Assembly (NCBI GenBank): GCA_948099385.1
Contig: CANUEZ040000107.1
Span: 496,001-560,000 of the forward strand
Source: Fasciola hepatica
Lineage: Eukaryota > Platyhelminthes > Trematoda > Plagiorchiida > Fasciolidae
Direction of reading: 5' to 3'
Length of the DNA: 64,000 nucleotides
Of this stretch, positions 1 through 10,381 are shown piece by piece (position 1 is the stretch's first letter; every line of letters begins with the position of its first letter). A model generated the notes under the pieces. The model saw only the letters and a list, made by a program, of their open reading frames with translations. It searched no databases and was not told where the DNA came from. A program made the translations under genes and the position numbers.

Positions 1-1849
1 CTATCCCGGTTGAACTCTCACGGCTGGAAGAGGGGCCATCATTTGTTGGCCTGCTACCACACTCCGGCCACGACAAGTGATGCAGTTGCCTATGACTCGC
101 TTGACCGTCGCTGGTACTTTTGTCACTCAAAATCGTCGGCGTATATTGTTCAATAAGTGACTCAAACCTGCTTGTCCCTCTTCTCGATGTGCATGGTCTA
201 TCAGGCATCCCGTTAAGCAGTGGTCACCAGGGACTATTATGGGGTGTTTTGTTTCGTACTCTAGACTTGAATTCGTCAGCCACCCTCCAACTCTCAGTAG
301 TCCGTTGGCTTGGATGGGGTTTAGTCTTATACTGCTGTGCAACAGCCTGCTTCCTTTGGCGTTATCATCTATCCTGGCTAGCTCGCGGGCCTCGAACGGG
401 AAAGCGTCTGGTTGTAGTAGGCGTAGAACGTCTGGTTCGGCTTGATTCAGCTCGCCCGGTAGTATCGTCCCCACATTTAATGTGCTTTGTGGTCGTGCGC
501 CCTTCATAATCAATGGGAGCACTTTGCATCGTGTCCACCGGACTACGGCTCTTAACATTTTTGTCCAGTTGGGAAATTGGCACAGTTTTATTAGGCTTAC
601 GCTTCCCGTGACGTTTGTAGCCAGTATCAGTCTTCTGGTCTCGATATCGCCATCATCAGCTTTAGGTATTATTAGCGTTGGCCACATCTCTTTAGATTCT
701 GTTGGGAAGTCCGGTCCCATTGTCCACATCCGCAACCTCTTTAGTGTTTTCAGGCCTCCTGAGCAGAAGCCGGCCGGGTTACTGGCGGGTTGTACGTAGT
801 GCCGTTGATCGGTTTTAGTCGACTCGTGGATAATAGTGATTCTCTTGGCCGCGAAGGTGTCAAAGCGAATAGTAATGTTGTTTATGTAATGTAGTACCGT
901 GGCTGAGTCCGTCCAAAAGTTTGGTTCTCAGTTTATCCGGTCGAGGCATCTCTTAATCGGCGTCGCGGCTTTCGCGGCCAGTACTGCTGCCGTCAGTTCC
1001 AGCCTTGTAATAGACACCGTTTTCAGTGGAGCCACTCTCGCCTTTGCGAATAATACCTGACTGTGCTGCCTACTTTTTTCGTCCACCCAGCAGCCGTAAG
1101 CCACTATCCCGTTGTCTATTTCTGATGCATCGGAAAACAAGTGGCGTTGGGCACCCCTTGTGCACCGGATTCCCGTCAAGCATCTTTGTATTTTGATCTC
1201 ACCAGGTTGATTCAGGCTGTGCAGCCAGCCGCGCCATCGCTTATCGTCGTCATCCTGGGGAGGTTCGTCCCTAACCTGTCCCTCTCTGGCACAGCGATTG
1301 CGGCAGGCACTCACCCGGTAACTACCATGGCAAAACGAAACCTATGGGATCGTAGAGGTCTGCGACTGCTGATGGGATTCCTCTCCGTGTGACTGGTCGT
1401 TTGGGTAGGTCCAGAGTGAATATGAATTCGTCACCTTCGGGTTTCCATCGAAGTCCAAGCGTGCGCTCAGTTTCTGAAGAGGATCCCAAAAGCTCTCTCG
1501 TACACTGCATTTTCTCGGACTTCGGGATAACATTGGGCACCTCCTGGCTGTTTGAGGTCCATTTAGCGAGTCTAAATCCCCCGGCCTTCAGAGTGACGAT
1601 CAGTTTGGTCACATATGGAATCGCAGTGTTTGGGTCTTCAAAGGAACACAGAAAATCGTCCACGTAGAAGTGGTCCATTGCTCTTCCTAACAAATTGTTG
1701 GTGCCACCGAAATTTTTGAGGATATCTCGGAGGGCTAAATTAGCAAAAAAGGGTGTGATACCGTCCCAAAGGCATGATCGGTCAGCCTGTACTCGTCTGA
1801 CGCACGATTTTCGTCACTTTCAGGCCACCAGAGAAGACGAAAGGCCTCT
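1..1849 (-). pseudogene. BEL/Pao pol, second half: RT palm, RNase H, integrase start (broken)
   Basis: Replication polyprotein of a BEL/Pao LTR retrotransposon, read on the minus strand. It starts inside RT (FRLLWWPESDEN near 1845-1800), passes the YVDD active site (YVDDFL near 1660), the RNase H region (HLFSDASEIDNG near 1140; ILFAKARVAPLK-like segment near 1040) and FWTDSATVLHYINN near 910. It enters the integrase zinc region, with CITC near 50, and continues off the left edge. Several stops and frameshifts break it, including a TGA near 124 where relatives have Trp. The 5' half of the same element lies at 15.53-18.44 kb: joining the two across the CTCT duplication restores the RT frame. 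Family assignment is firm. Confidence 0.88.
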
Positions 1850-2124
1850 ATCTTGAAGTCTTGAAGTCTCGAAGTACTACATGGATTCGGGGCTTTCAGC
1901 CCAATTGTCCCGGTTCTCGAGGAAATCTTTGATCTTCTGTTGGATTCACCGAGCTGAAACGAGAGTAAAAAAAGGCGAGAGTGGGCGGGGGTGCCGGCGA
2001 AAACAAAATACACATAACACCGTTTAGTGTCTCACTGTGGACAGTGCCTTAAGCGGAGTAGGGGTGCGACATTCATGAACATATATGCAATAAATGACAT
2101 CTATTCCGCTTTTTTGATCAGGAA

Positions 2125-4387
2125 TTATTGGAAGAGGCCCAGGCAGAGGTCCAGCTTTTTCTTGAGGATAGTTTTGTTCTGCGAAAGAACAATATCTTTA
2201 GGAAGTGCATTCCACTGAGTAAAAACTCCATAGCTAAAAAAGCCAATCCTTAGTGAAGAGCGTGGCCTCGGTTTGAAGACCTTTCTGCTGTGACCACGGG
2301 GAGAAAAAGATGGATAGGCGGAGAAGAAGCAATCGCTTTGACCTGATTTAAAAAGGTGAGACATCAAAAATAGGTCATCTCTTACCCGTCCTAAGTCAAG
2401 GGGATAGAGGTTGAGGAGTGAGAGGCGGACGGTATAAGGTAGATGAGATAGACCCCTTACTGCCTTGGTGTAGGTCCGCTGAACTCTTTCTAGGATCTCA
2501 CGGTCTCGGACAAGACCAGAGTGCACTATCTGACTACCGTACTCCAGCAGAGGTCGGATATACCTGCCGAAAATTATGGGGAAATCATCCCTAGATATGC
2601 GCGGGAAGGACCTTTGAATCATATTTAGGACTCAAAAGGCAGACTTGCTCGCAAGTTGGTGATGATGAGAGAAGGACAAGTTACAATCTAGCACCCTGAG
2701 CCGGTCAGCCTTTGGCGGTGTGGTTGATCCGTTAATGAAAAACGTGACCAATCTCACTGCCGAAAGACATGCTCACGCATTTGTCATCGATAACTGGGAG
2801 GTTCCAATCCTCGGACCAGCGTTTTGTTTCATCAGCTGCAATTTGCAGGTGTTCAACGCTTGACCTCTATAGGGTGACATCGTCTGCGTACATGGCAATG
2901 TTTGCAGGAGAGGCTGTCGGAAGATAGTTTATGTAGATCAAGAAAAGAAGAGGATCTGAGACCGACCCTCAGGGGACCCCAGTTGTTACTGGGGCGGGTT
3001 TAAGCAAAACATTCCCGACTTTAACCATGAAGGTGCGGTCGGTAAGGAAGCTGCGTAGGACGGCCAAAATGGAGCCTGTAATCCCGTATGTCTGCGGCTT
3101 ATAAAGAAGAGGGTCATGAGGGGTCTTATCGAAGGCCTTAGCAAAGTCAATGAGTACAGCGTGTGAGAGCTGGCCATCATCATAGGCTTTCGTTAGACTA
3201 TCCATGACAGTAAGCATATTGGTGATGCATGATCTGCCAGGAAGAAACCCATGTTGGGACGGGGAGAGGATCTTATTTCTATGCAGATAGGAAAGAACCT
3301 CACTCTTAAGAAATCCCTCAAAAATTTTGCTGGTGATGCTAGTGAGAATTATGGGTCTGTAACTAGAGGCAAGATGTCTACTACCCTTCTCATAGATGGG
3401 TGCGATCACTGCTTTTTTTCCAGCTGCTGGGGAAAACCCTAGCGTCAGCACATCACTGAAAAAGCGAGGCATAAGGAGCAGCTAAAATGTCCGCGGCTTC
3501 CTTGAGAATACAGGGGTGGATTAGTTCAAGACCCATGGAGCAATATTAGTTGAGCCGTCGGAAACCTTGTGCGACTGCACCAAAGGGAACAGTGACGCGG
3601 TTAAAGGTAATGGCCAGAGATATCAGGTGCATGGTAAGGTTGGATGATATGGGTAAGGAGATAGAAATTGTACGGAGATAGGAACTGAAGGCCTCGGATA
3701 TTTGGCTAGGGGAAGTGATTGGAGATCCGGCACTATCTTTGAGAGCTAGTGGCGTCGGAGATGTGCCCCTTAAACGGCGCATGTACTGAAAGAACAAGGC
3801 CCCGTTGGTCCGTGCTCGATCAAGTTCAGATCGTTGGACTGCATTCTGATGGGGCCTAATCTTGTCTTCGCAAATGTTCCGTGTGATCCCGAAATCTCAT
3901 GTATCACTGGCAAGACCTGCGGCTTTATATCTAGAAAGAAGGCTTGCGAATTCGTCTAGAATGCCTCTAATGGGGCGAGGGAGGGGTCGCTTAGCGGTCT
4001 GTGGACGACGAATTCTGGGGACAAATAGCCCATCAGCTGAGGAGCTTAACTCTCTGAGATACCCTGCCATTTCCTCAGCGGAGTTACATGGGTTAGTTGA
4101 ATTTAGCTGGGAGCGAATAAATGCACAGACTCGGTCAAAATTGGTCCTTTTGAAGGATCCCAGAACTTTGGTTTCTGAGGGAGGAGGAAGCAAGTTTACA
4201 ATATAATCGAATCCAGTGAGAATGTGATCACTTTAGCCAAGGGGCGGCAAAAAGTGCACCACATCTTATTGGAACCGATCGTTGGATATGACCAGGTATT
4301 GTAAGGACGAAGAGCGTTCTGTGCGATAACTGGTCGGATCTCTTAGGTTCTGCGCCCATGAGTTTATTAGTACAAGATCTAGGAGAG
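2125..4387 (-). pseudogene. CR1-like LINE ORF2: endonuclease end, RT, C-terminal region (broken)
   Basis: Minus-strand order: endonuclease tail LLDLVLIN (near 4385) and LPPLG*SDHI (near 4240), EN-RT linker (4193-3897 and 3797-3546), RT with SYRPIILTSITSKIFE and HGFLPGRSCITNML (3472-2969), and the active site as MYADDVT (near 2895). The C-terminal region has RPLLEYGSQI and VQRTYTKAVRGL (2622-2125). LIDFAKAFD keeps the catalytic Asp context of RT motif A. Stops and frameshifts separate the blocks, so no protein is made. The domain set is that of CR1-clade non-LTR retrotransposons. Confidence 0.85.
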
Positions 4388-4750
4388 TGTAAAGTTCAGC
4401 CACCGAAACGTTCGAGCGACGCTTGGCTAATAATTTTGATACAATTCAAAACAAAGTCGATTCCAAATAGCTACGGTACTATATACAACAAAGTAATTAG
4501 TTTTGCAATGATCGAATCCCAATAAAATGTTCCTTTTGGGCTCTTTCGCTCCAAATTGGACAACAAATCAACAACTGCAGTTGGGTTACAGCAAAAGGTT
4601 AGATACAGAAGATGAGGTTACGAATACAGTTACAACGAAGTTCAAGCTGAGCGACTCTCGCTCGAGGTAACGGTAGGAATCCGGTTTGTGACAAAGATTT
4701 ATAGGAATAAAACAAACAATCGGAATGCCAGCAAAGATAGTTCATAGGAA
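4388..4750 (-). repeat. Probable LTR remnant of BEL #2 (minus)
   Basis: Between the end of a minus-strand BEL pol (stop at 4767-4769) and the point where LINE coding resumes (about 4387) lie roughly 360 bases, the length of the other BEL LTRs here (376-377). Its outer end reads TGTAAAG on the plus strand, and the next 40 bases resemble the reverse complement of the plus BEL LTR end (TTGGCTACGC / CAAACGTT). A CTACGGTACT block is shared with the 18.48-kb LTR. The inner boundary is uncertain. Confidence 0.45.
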
Positions 4751-4766
4751 TGATAAACTTCGTTTG

Positions 4767-5265
4767 TTATATGGATTCTAATGCATGAAACGGGGTTTCC
4801 TGGACTCCTCCACACCGGCCTCTAAAATCCGACCCGGATTTTTCCCGCCCACGGCTAGGTGTGGGTGGCCTCAAGCATTTTCTCGACCTACGGTTCCCTA
4901 ATACCCAAAACTTATCACCGTCAGTAACAACTCCCAGTCGGACAAATGGATCACCTCTCAGTGGTCCCTCCCGGTTCGGCAGATTCGAGGACCCACCTCC
5001 CGCTTGAGGAGAGTTGGCCTCTGAGGTTACACCGACAGCCTCCGGTTCGCCTTCAATAAGACAAAGGTTTCTAATGTCACGAAGCACTAATCCTTCATTG
5101 GTTCACACTGTTGCCGTTCGTGCCAAGCCATCGTCCGAAACTGAGATGCTTTCGATGACTCCTATCAGCCACCGGCCACGCGGCAGAGCCTCCAAAACTA
5201 GTAGCACTACATCATCCGATCTAACTTTGCTTTCTCGAGTTAACCACTTCTGCAGCTGTTGTAAT
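4767..5265 (-). pseudogene. BEL/Pao pol C-terminus (DUF5641-like) of element #2, truncated
   Basis: The minus strand encodes the C-terminal domain that follows BEL/Pao integrase. LQQLQKWLTRESKV is followed by DDVVLLV, GRWLIGVIESI, ARTATVRT and LVLRDIRNLCLIEGE, then a variable tail ending at the stop at 4767-4769. It matches the order in the plus element (WLAKTRPFKVGDVVMI ... VLIRDIRSVNLLE at 13.2-13.4 kb) but is clearly diverged from it. It is cut at 5265, where the plus BEL LTR begins. The integrase core that should precede it is absent. Confidence 0.78.
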
Positions 5266-5641
5266 TGTACCAGCCGGTGGTGGAAAATCCCCCTTTTTCC
5301 CTCGCGATTCAGTGTTTTTCCCAACATCACTCATTTGCCTACACTATTGACTTGTCTTTACGAACTGGTTGTTTTTCTGGACCGATTGTTGTTTGTCCGC
5401 GCCCAGAGCGCTACTTTGACACATCCTTGTTCAGGACCTGCGTGACGCACGTGCTGTTTGCTCACACGCTGCTATTCGGTTTCTCGTTGTTGAGTCCTTG
5501 TGATCATATTATTGAGGTTTGTATATTGTTTATGTCATTGTTCATTCATTATTCTAGTATCGTAGAATATCACGGATAATCGCCTTTTGGTTTCGGGATC
5601 CGTTGCGAACTTGGCTACGCATTGCTCAAACGTTCGTTACA
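5266..5641 (+). repeat. 5' LTR of plus-strand BEL element
   Basis: 376 bases starting TGTACCAGCC and ending GTTACA. It pairs with 14150-14526 (377 bases, starting TGTAACAGCC and ending GTTACA). The intact ends form a TGTAAC...GTTACA inverted pair. I count about 17 differences by eye, about 95% identity, so the insertion is not very recent. Confidence 0.9.
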
Positions 5642-5682
5642 ATACTCAATAGATCAATTTGGAACGAGGAAAAACACGCAAA

Positions 5683-6804
5683 ATGCCAAGAAAAGGATCA
5701 AAAGCAGTCGAATCCGGACAGGAAGTAATACGGCAAGTCTCTGGGGAGGTTTTGGGTACATATGATTCTTTAGTTATTGCTAGATCGCCTAGTCCTGTCA
5801 GTGCTAGTTCTTGTGTTAATGAGGGCAATATTGATCGTAAGGATGTCAATTTATATAAGCTGAGAATACTAGACCTAGAGCAACAGTTACTATCGGCTAG
5901 ACTACAGGCGCAGGAAGCAGAGAAGAAGTGTACACAGAAAGAGCGAGAGCATGAGACCAGTGACTTCGACATTTCCGATAGATTAGGATGCAATAAGGTA
6001 GGGAACCCCACGCCGGTCGCCGACTACAAACCACCATCGATCGATCTGCCTAGAGTGGAGCTAACGGTTTTCGACGGGCGAGCTGAGCGATACTGCAAGT
6101 TTGTCAAGCAGTTCGAGACGTTCGTTGAAAACAAGGTAACCGACCCTGGGCAAAGGCTTCTCTACCTGACTCACTACTGCCGAGGCCGAGCAAGAGAAGC
6201 TATCGACGGGTGCACCATGCTCGACCCAGAACAAGGCTACACAAGGGCAAGGAAGATTATAAGGGACCTGTTTGGCCAACCTTTCAAAGTAGCCCGTAAC
6301 CTAATAGAGGGCGTGATGGTAGAGGCAAAGAGAACCAAGGGCGACGTCTACACCATGGCTGACCTGGTGATTAAGATGCAGAACTGCTCAATAGCCCTCG
6401 ACCATTTAGGTTACAGGGCTGACCTAGACGCCATGCACACTTTGGAAGGCATAGTCCGTCACCTCTCTCCCGAACTACAGGGTCGGTGGGCGGAAGAAGC
6501 AGAACGGATAAGCCGGAGCGACAGAGAAGCCAAATTCGAAGACCTGACCGAATACTTAGACAGGCAAACGAAGATAGCTGACAGCAGATTCGGCCGACTC
6601 ATCCGGGACAGCAACCGAGCAAACAAGCCCAGTACTAGCCAAGTCCAAACCCCTGTACGGGAACATCCAAAGTACCAGCCTTGGACCAATACACACGTCA
6701 TTTCACGAGATGCTACGGCGCAACCCAATTGCAGATCCTGTGGTATTAGCCATGGCCTACCAGAATGCCCCAAGTTCGGCAACGCCACAATAGACGAACG
6801 GTAG
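5683..6804 (+). CDS. gag: BEL gag (capsid/nucleocapsid region), ends at in-frame UAG
   Basis: 373 codons from ATG 5683, the first ATG in the frame (the open frame reaches back to 5659 without one). It has a coiled-coil-like stretch with LQAQEAEKK near residue 80, then a capsid-like core with FVKQFETFVENKV and YCRGRAREAID around residues 140-170. A zinc-knuckle-like start CRSCGISHGLPECPKF lies just before TAG 6802-6804. The minus BEL #1 gag (17.5-18.4 kb) aligns along the N-terminus (MPR-G..., IARS-SPVSA) and the core (YCRGRAREAIDGC-MLDPE). The frame stays open directly after the stop. Confidence 0.85.
   Translation: MPRKGSKAVESGQEVIRQVSGEVLGTYDSLVIARSPSPVSASSCVNEGNIDRKDVNLYKLRILDLEQQLLSARLQAQEAEKKCTQKEREHETSDFDISDRLGCNKVGNPTPVADYKPPSIDLPRVELTVFDGRAERYCKFVKQFETFVENKVTDPGQRLLYLTHYCRGRAREAIDGCTMLDPEQGYTRARKIIRDLFGQPFKVARNLIEGVMVEAKRTKGDVYTMADLVIKMQNCSIALDHLGYRADLDAMHTLEGIVRHLSPELQGRWAEEAERISRSDREAKFEDLTEYLDRQTKIADSRFGRLIRDSNRANKPSTSQVQTPVREHPKYQPWTNTHVISRDATAQPNCRSCGISHGLPECPKFGNATIDER
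6802..6804 (+). other. In-frame UAG between gag and pol, possible readthrough site
   Basis: The context is GACGAACGG-TAG-GGAATG. The downstream reading frame is the same as gag and opens at once with MARMAGACFICLN. The minus BEL #1 has TAG in the same place (17585-17587, after GACGAACGA, before GAAATG). Other stops in this element's pol, such as the TAG in QGK*LND near 10532, are not shared with the relative. That separates this site from ordinary decay. Confidence 0.5.
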
Positions 6805-7812
6805 GGAATGGCGAGGATGGCAGGGGCATGTTTTATCTGTCTCAACACCACGCACCGGGCAGCAGCCTGTAGAACAAGGAATCGATGTGGTTACGAGGGC
6901 TGCACGGGCAGACACCATCGGCTGCTGCATCAGGCGAGAGTAACCATATCCGAGGCGAGTACCAAGCCCAGCGTGATTTGTTCAACGTCACGATCTGCCA
7001 GTAAACCGGTACGTTTAGGCGTAGTGGCCGTGGGAGTAGTGACTCCGACTGGGATAGTCAAGGCGTTGGCTTTCGTTGATAGTGGATCCGACACCACTTT
7101 AGTGAAAGAGCGGTTTGCCGACAAACACCAACTGGCTAAAGGTGCGACGTCGTTGGCAGTGAGCACGGTGGGCGGAACACAGGTAATGACTGCCGGTAGA
7201 TTAAGGCTGCAACTCATCTCTCTAGACACTAACGAGGAAATTGAACCAACGGAGGCATTCACGTTAGCGGATCTCCCCATGCGAGCACCAAGGTCGGTGA
7301 ACGCAATCTTGGCTCGGTGGCCCCACCTGCAGGATGTAACCGTTGTAGACTGGGAAGATGATGAGGTGGATCTCCTCATCGGCTGCGACGTGCCAGAGGC
7401 GCATTGGGTGCTTGACCAGAGAGTGGGCGACCGCCAGGCACCTTATGCCGTACGCACGGCTCTGGGATGGATGTTATACGGTCCAGTAGGGGTACGCGGT
7501 TCCGTGAATTACTTATCTGCCGAAACGGACCGCATAGAGTATCATCTGCAACGGCTGTATGAAAAAAAGTTTCATGACATTGGAGACGAAAGACCGACGT
7601 TGTCTCAAGAGGATCACTTCACTCTACAAACGGTGCGGCAAGGCACTAGAGGCCTCAAAAAACAATTCGTGGTTCCCCTCCCATGGCGCACATTGGTTGA
7701 CCCGTGGACTGACAACAGAAATTATGTTCTCCAACGATTACTACGACTAAAAGAACGCTTCATTCGAGACCAGAATCTGTGGGAACGATACGCGGATTTG
7801 ATGAAGCGAAAC
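6805..7812 (+). CDS. pol: BEL pol N-terminus: Cys module, aspartic protease, start of RT
   Basis: Directly in frame after the UAG. ACFICLNTTHRAAAC and GCTGRHHRLLH form a Cys/His module. The retropepsin active site is FVDSGSDTTL (near 7075), followed by the flap-like AVSTVGGTQV. The conserved linker is DLLIGCDVPEAHWVLDQR, then YAVRTALGWMLYGPVG, which leads into RT. The frame is open to the AAAC at 7809-7812, where a LINE interrupts it, and pol resumes at 10382 as [12 protein letters not shown]. Protease-RT would be made as one polyprotein. Confidence 0.83.
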
Positions 7813-8345
7813 TCAGTGTCTATACAACACACGTTAGACCATTGCTAGAGTATAGTTCAATAGTTGGCTCCAACATGCGCCAGACTGATAGGATCGCCAT
7901 CGAAAATGTCCAGCGCACCTTTACTAAACAAATAGTTGGATATTCGTCTAGTCTCAACTATAAACAACGCTGTGACCTGCTACACCTCGAACCCCTTTGG
8001 CTCCGACGGATAAAGAACAACTTGTCTTTTTTCCACTCACTATTAAAATATAGATCCTGCAAAGCCTCCCCTGTGGTACGAGACCCATTAAGCCTAAGGT
8101 ATTCGTTACGACACAGCAGTCATTCGGTCACTGTGCCGTCCTCGAGAACCAGCCTACGGTCCAATTTCTTCATTGTTAAATATTCACAAATGTGGAATAA
8201 ACTTCCACCAAATGTCCGTGCAATAAGCCACTTGCCGAGATTCAAAGAGGAATTAAACAAACGGCTTGATGTCCTGACACTCGTATCAAACAATGATCCA
8301 TACACTTCGGAGGAGCGAGCGTACGAAGTTGGTTTGGGTTACTGA
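7813..8345 (+). pseudogene. CR1-like LINE ORF2 C-terminal fragment
   Basis: The reading frame begins inside the region after the RT active site: YTTHVRPLLEYSSIV, then NVQRTFTKQIVGYSS, RCDLLHLEPLWLRRIKNNL, LRSNFFIVKYSQMWNKLPPNVR, ending EVGLGY and a stop near 8343. The same order (RPLLEYG..., VQRTYTK..., FFSYGVFTQWNALP) occurs in the minus CR1-like LINE at 2.1-2.6 kb, but the two are clearly different families. It is 5'-truncated at the insertion junction. Confidence 0.82.
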
Positions 8346-10181
8346 CACGCGGGTCTGAGTCGGGGGCCACGAGACCTACGTACCTCACAAGTCGCCGTAA
8401 ATACCACCCAAGTTTCATTAATCTTTCGCGTAAAACCTTGTGTTTAGCAAAGTCGAACCATCCCCCAATTAGTTCCAATTTCTAGATACTAGAGGTTTTT
8501 CTTTACTACTGACCGCTGATCCTCAGCTGGGAGCACCCCAGACTGCGTTTTTCTATTTTTACTTTTCCAGACAACCGCTGATGATGGCTTCCCTTCGATG
8601 GCTTGGCATAATACCTGGCCCACATTTCCCGCTGAAAACTCGATACCTGCTCGTCATTTCGTCACTACCACACAGGCCATGCTCTCCAGGACCCCTCGCA
8701 ACGTCCTGGATTATTCGATCTCTATGTGACAACGCCAATATCACTCAAGCGAAGCCCGCCGGTGCGGGCCGCGGTCAGATCCACCACTTTGGCCGACGCA
8801 CATCGGGCGTGCAGGACGTCTGCAACGATGTGCGGACGCAGATAGGATTGCGGATGGCACCTGTCAACAAAAACGGTTTTCAGGTTGGGTGTCCCGGGCA
8901 CGGTCAGCTCCACCCACCAGCACCGGTCGCAGCAAAAAATCATTCACCCGAAATGCTACAAATATGGAACTATCTCCCCCAGTTACCGCCTATTTTTCAT
9001 CGAACTTGTCTCCATCTTCGCAACCTTAACTTACCGCTTCTTACGCCCAGAAAAATCTACTTTCCCTAGCACATAATTATCGCGGGGTTAAAAGACCGTT
9101 TCCGTACTCGGCTTACCGTTCATTATCCTTTTTTTCCCGATGATTCTTGCCAAACTGCCCGCTTGTCCTATTAGCAAACTTAACCAATCCCCGAGATAAA
9201 ACTCGCTTCTATTTTATAAGTTATCAATATATTTGCAAAATTTACATTTATTGTTGCCATACACTTCCGTACCACAATGTCCGGTATTCTATCTTGGTAA
9301 ATCCTCCCAGACAATTTTCATTCTTGCATCTCTCCGGTCATCATGTTCGGCCCTTAGATAACGATTATCAAACGTAAATACTTACCTGCCATTTAAATAC
9401 TCGCCCAGTACCCATTTCTATTTTGGTGCATCACATTTCACCTTTATGAAAGTAAGCAATGTGCGCAATGATTACATGTTTACATCCTGCCACTTCTTCC
9501 ACCATCACTCCAGCGACCTCGCCAGATGTGATGTCCGTTTGGTTTACCACGGACTCCATCCACATCCAGCCGCCCAACTTCCCAACTGTATTCAGCGTTT
9601 GTTGGTGCTTTTTCATATTCGGTATTCTATCTTGGTAAATCCTCCCAGACAATTTTGATTCTTGCATCTCTCTGGTCTTTATTTTCGGCCCTTAGATAAC
9701 GATTATCAAACGTAAATACTTACCTGCCATTTAAATACTCGCCCAGTACCCATTTCTATTTTGGTGCATCACATTCCCCCCTCATGAACGTTAACAATGT
9801 GCGCAACGATTACATGCTTGCGTCCGGTCGCTTCCTTTACCATCACCTAGGCAATCACTCTCTACAAATGAGTCCTTCATTGGGTATTTACCGGACTCAG
9901 CCGATATTTGGTCGCTGAACGTTTCAAGGAAAATCTTCGAAAGATTTTGATTGTTCTCTGTCTGCAAATTCATTACTCATCGTCTGATTTCCAATCCAAA
10001 GCCGTGCCATACCCCGCGGAGCGCTGTAGCTGGTTCATGTCTCCCTCGGAAACTTCTTTTCCCTCGAAGTGAACAAAACTTTCGTCAATTCTGTTTGATT
10101 CTCTTGTTGCATAGCACTTCGTTTTGTACTGTTTCAGGAAGAGTCAGCTACCTTCGACCATCTCGATCCTGACTTGACCGG
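8346..10181 (+). other. Unassigned inner part of the LINE insertion
   Basis: No known protein family is recognised. A minus-strand frame at 8943-8722 (PGTPNLKTVFVDRCHP, then RPHIVADVLHARCASAKVV) looks protein-like in composition, but I cannot place it. AT-rich sequence follows from about 8940. The only clear structure is the direct repeat at 9282-9490 and 9620-9830. Confidence 0.3.
9282..9830 (+). repeat. Direct repeat, spacing 338 bp
   Basis: The stretch beginning CGGTATTCTATCTTGGTAAA at 9282 recurs at 9620. The two run parallel for about 210 bases through a shared TTAGATAACGATTATCAAAC and CCAGTACCCATTTCTATTTT, with scattered substitutions. The intervening 130 bases are unique. This is a tandem duplication inside the LINE insertion. 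Confidence 0.85.
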
Positions 10182-10381
10182 GTTGGCCACCCGACCTTGA
10201 GTTCAAATTTGCCGGGCGCCGCCACAGAGAGTGACTTAAATACGTTCTCCTGTACAATATTGAGTGCACATACCTTAACCAACCTCTTGGAATTCGGACT
10301 CTACGTCCAATTGTACCGTTTGATCTTGCGTTACAGCATGCCTCGGGTTATCCGAAATAAACCATTATCATTATCATTATC

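Larger units (their letters stand above)
7813..10381 (+). mobile_element. 5'-truncated LINE plus unassigned sequence, inserted in BEL pol
   Basis: BEL pol stops at ...GCGAAAC (7812) and resumes at AAACGAGGCC (10382). Removing the block gives [13 protein letters not shown], so AAAC is a 4-bp target duplication. The block starts with a LINE C-terminal region and ends with AATAAACC and three ATTATC-type hexamers (about 10363-10381), as expected of a LINE 3' tail. The middle (8346-10360) is unusually long for a 3' UTR and may hold another insertion. Confidence 0.7.

Noticed and set aside
127..1667. Several long plus-strand frames over 100-1670
   Set aside because: They are antisense to the BEL pol, which has family motifs on the minus strand (YVDD, FSDAS, CITC). 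The plus frames have none.
5261..5265. Target-site duplication for the plus BEL
   Set aside because: GTAAT on the left is not repeated after 14526 (CCCGC).
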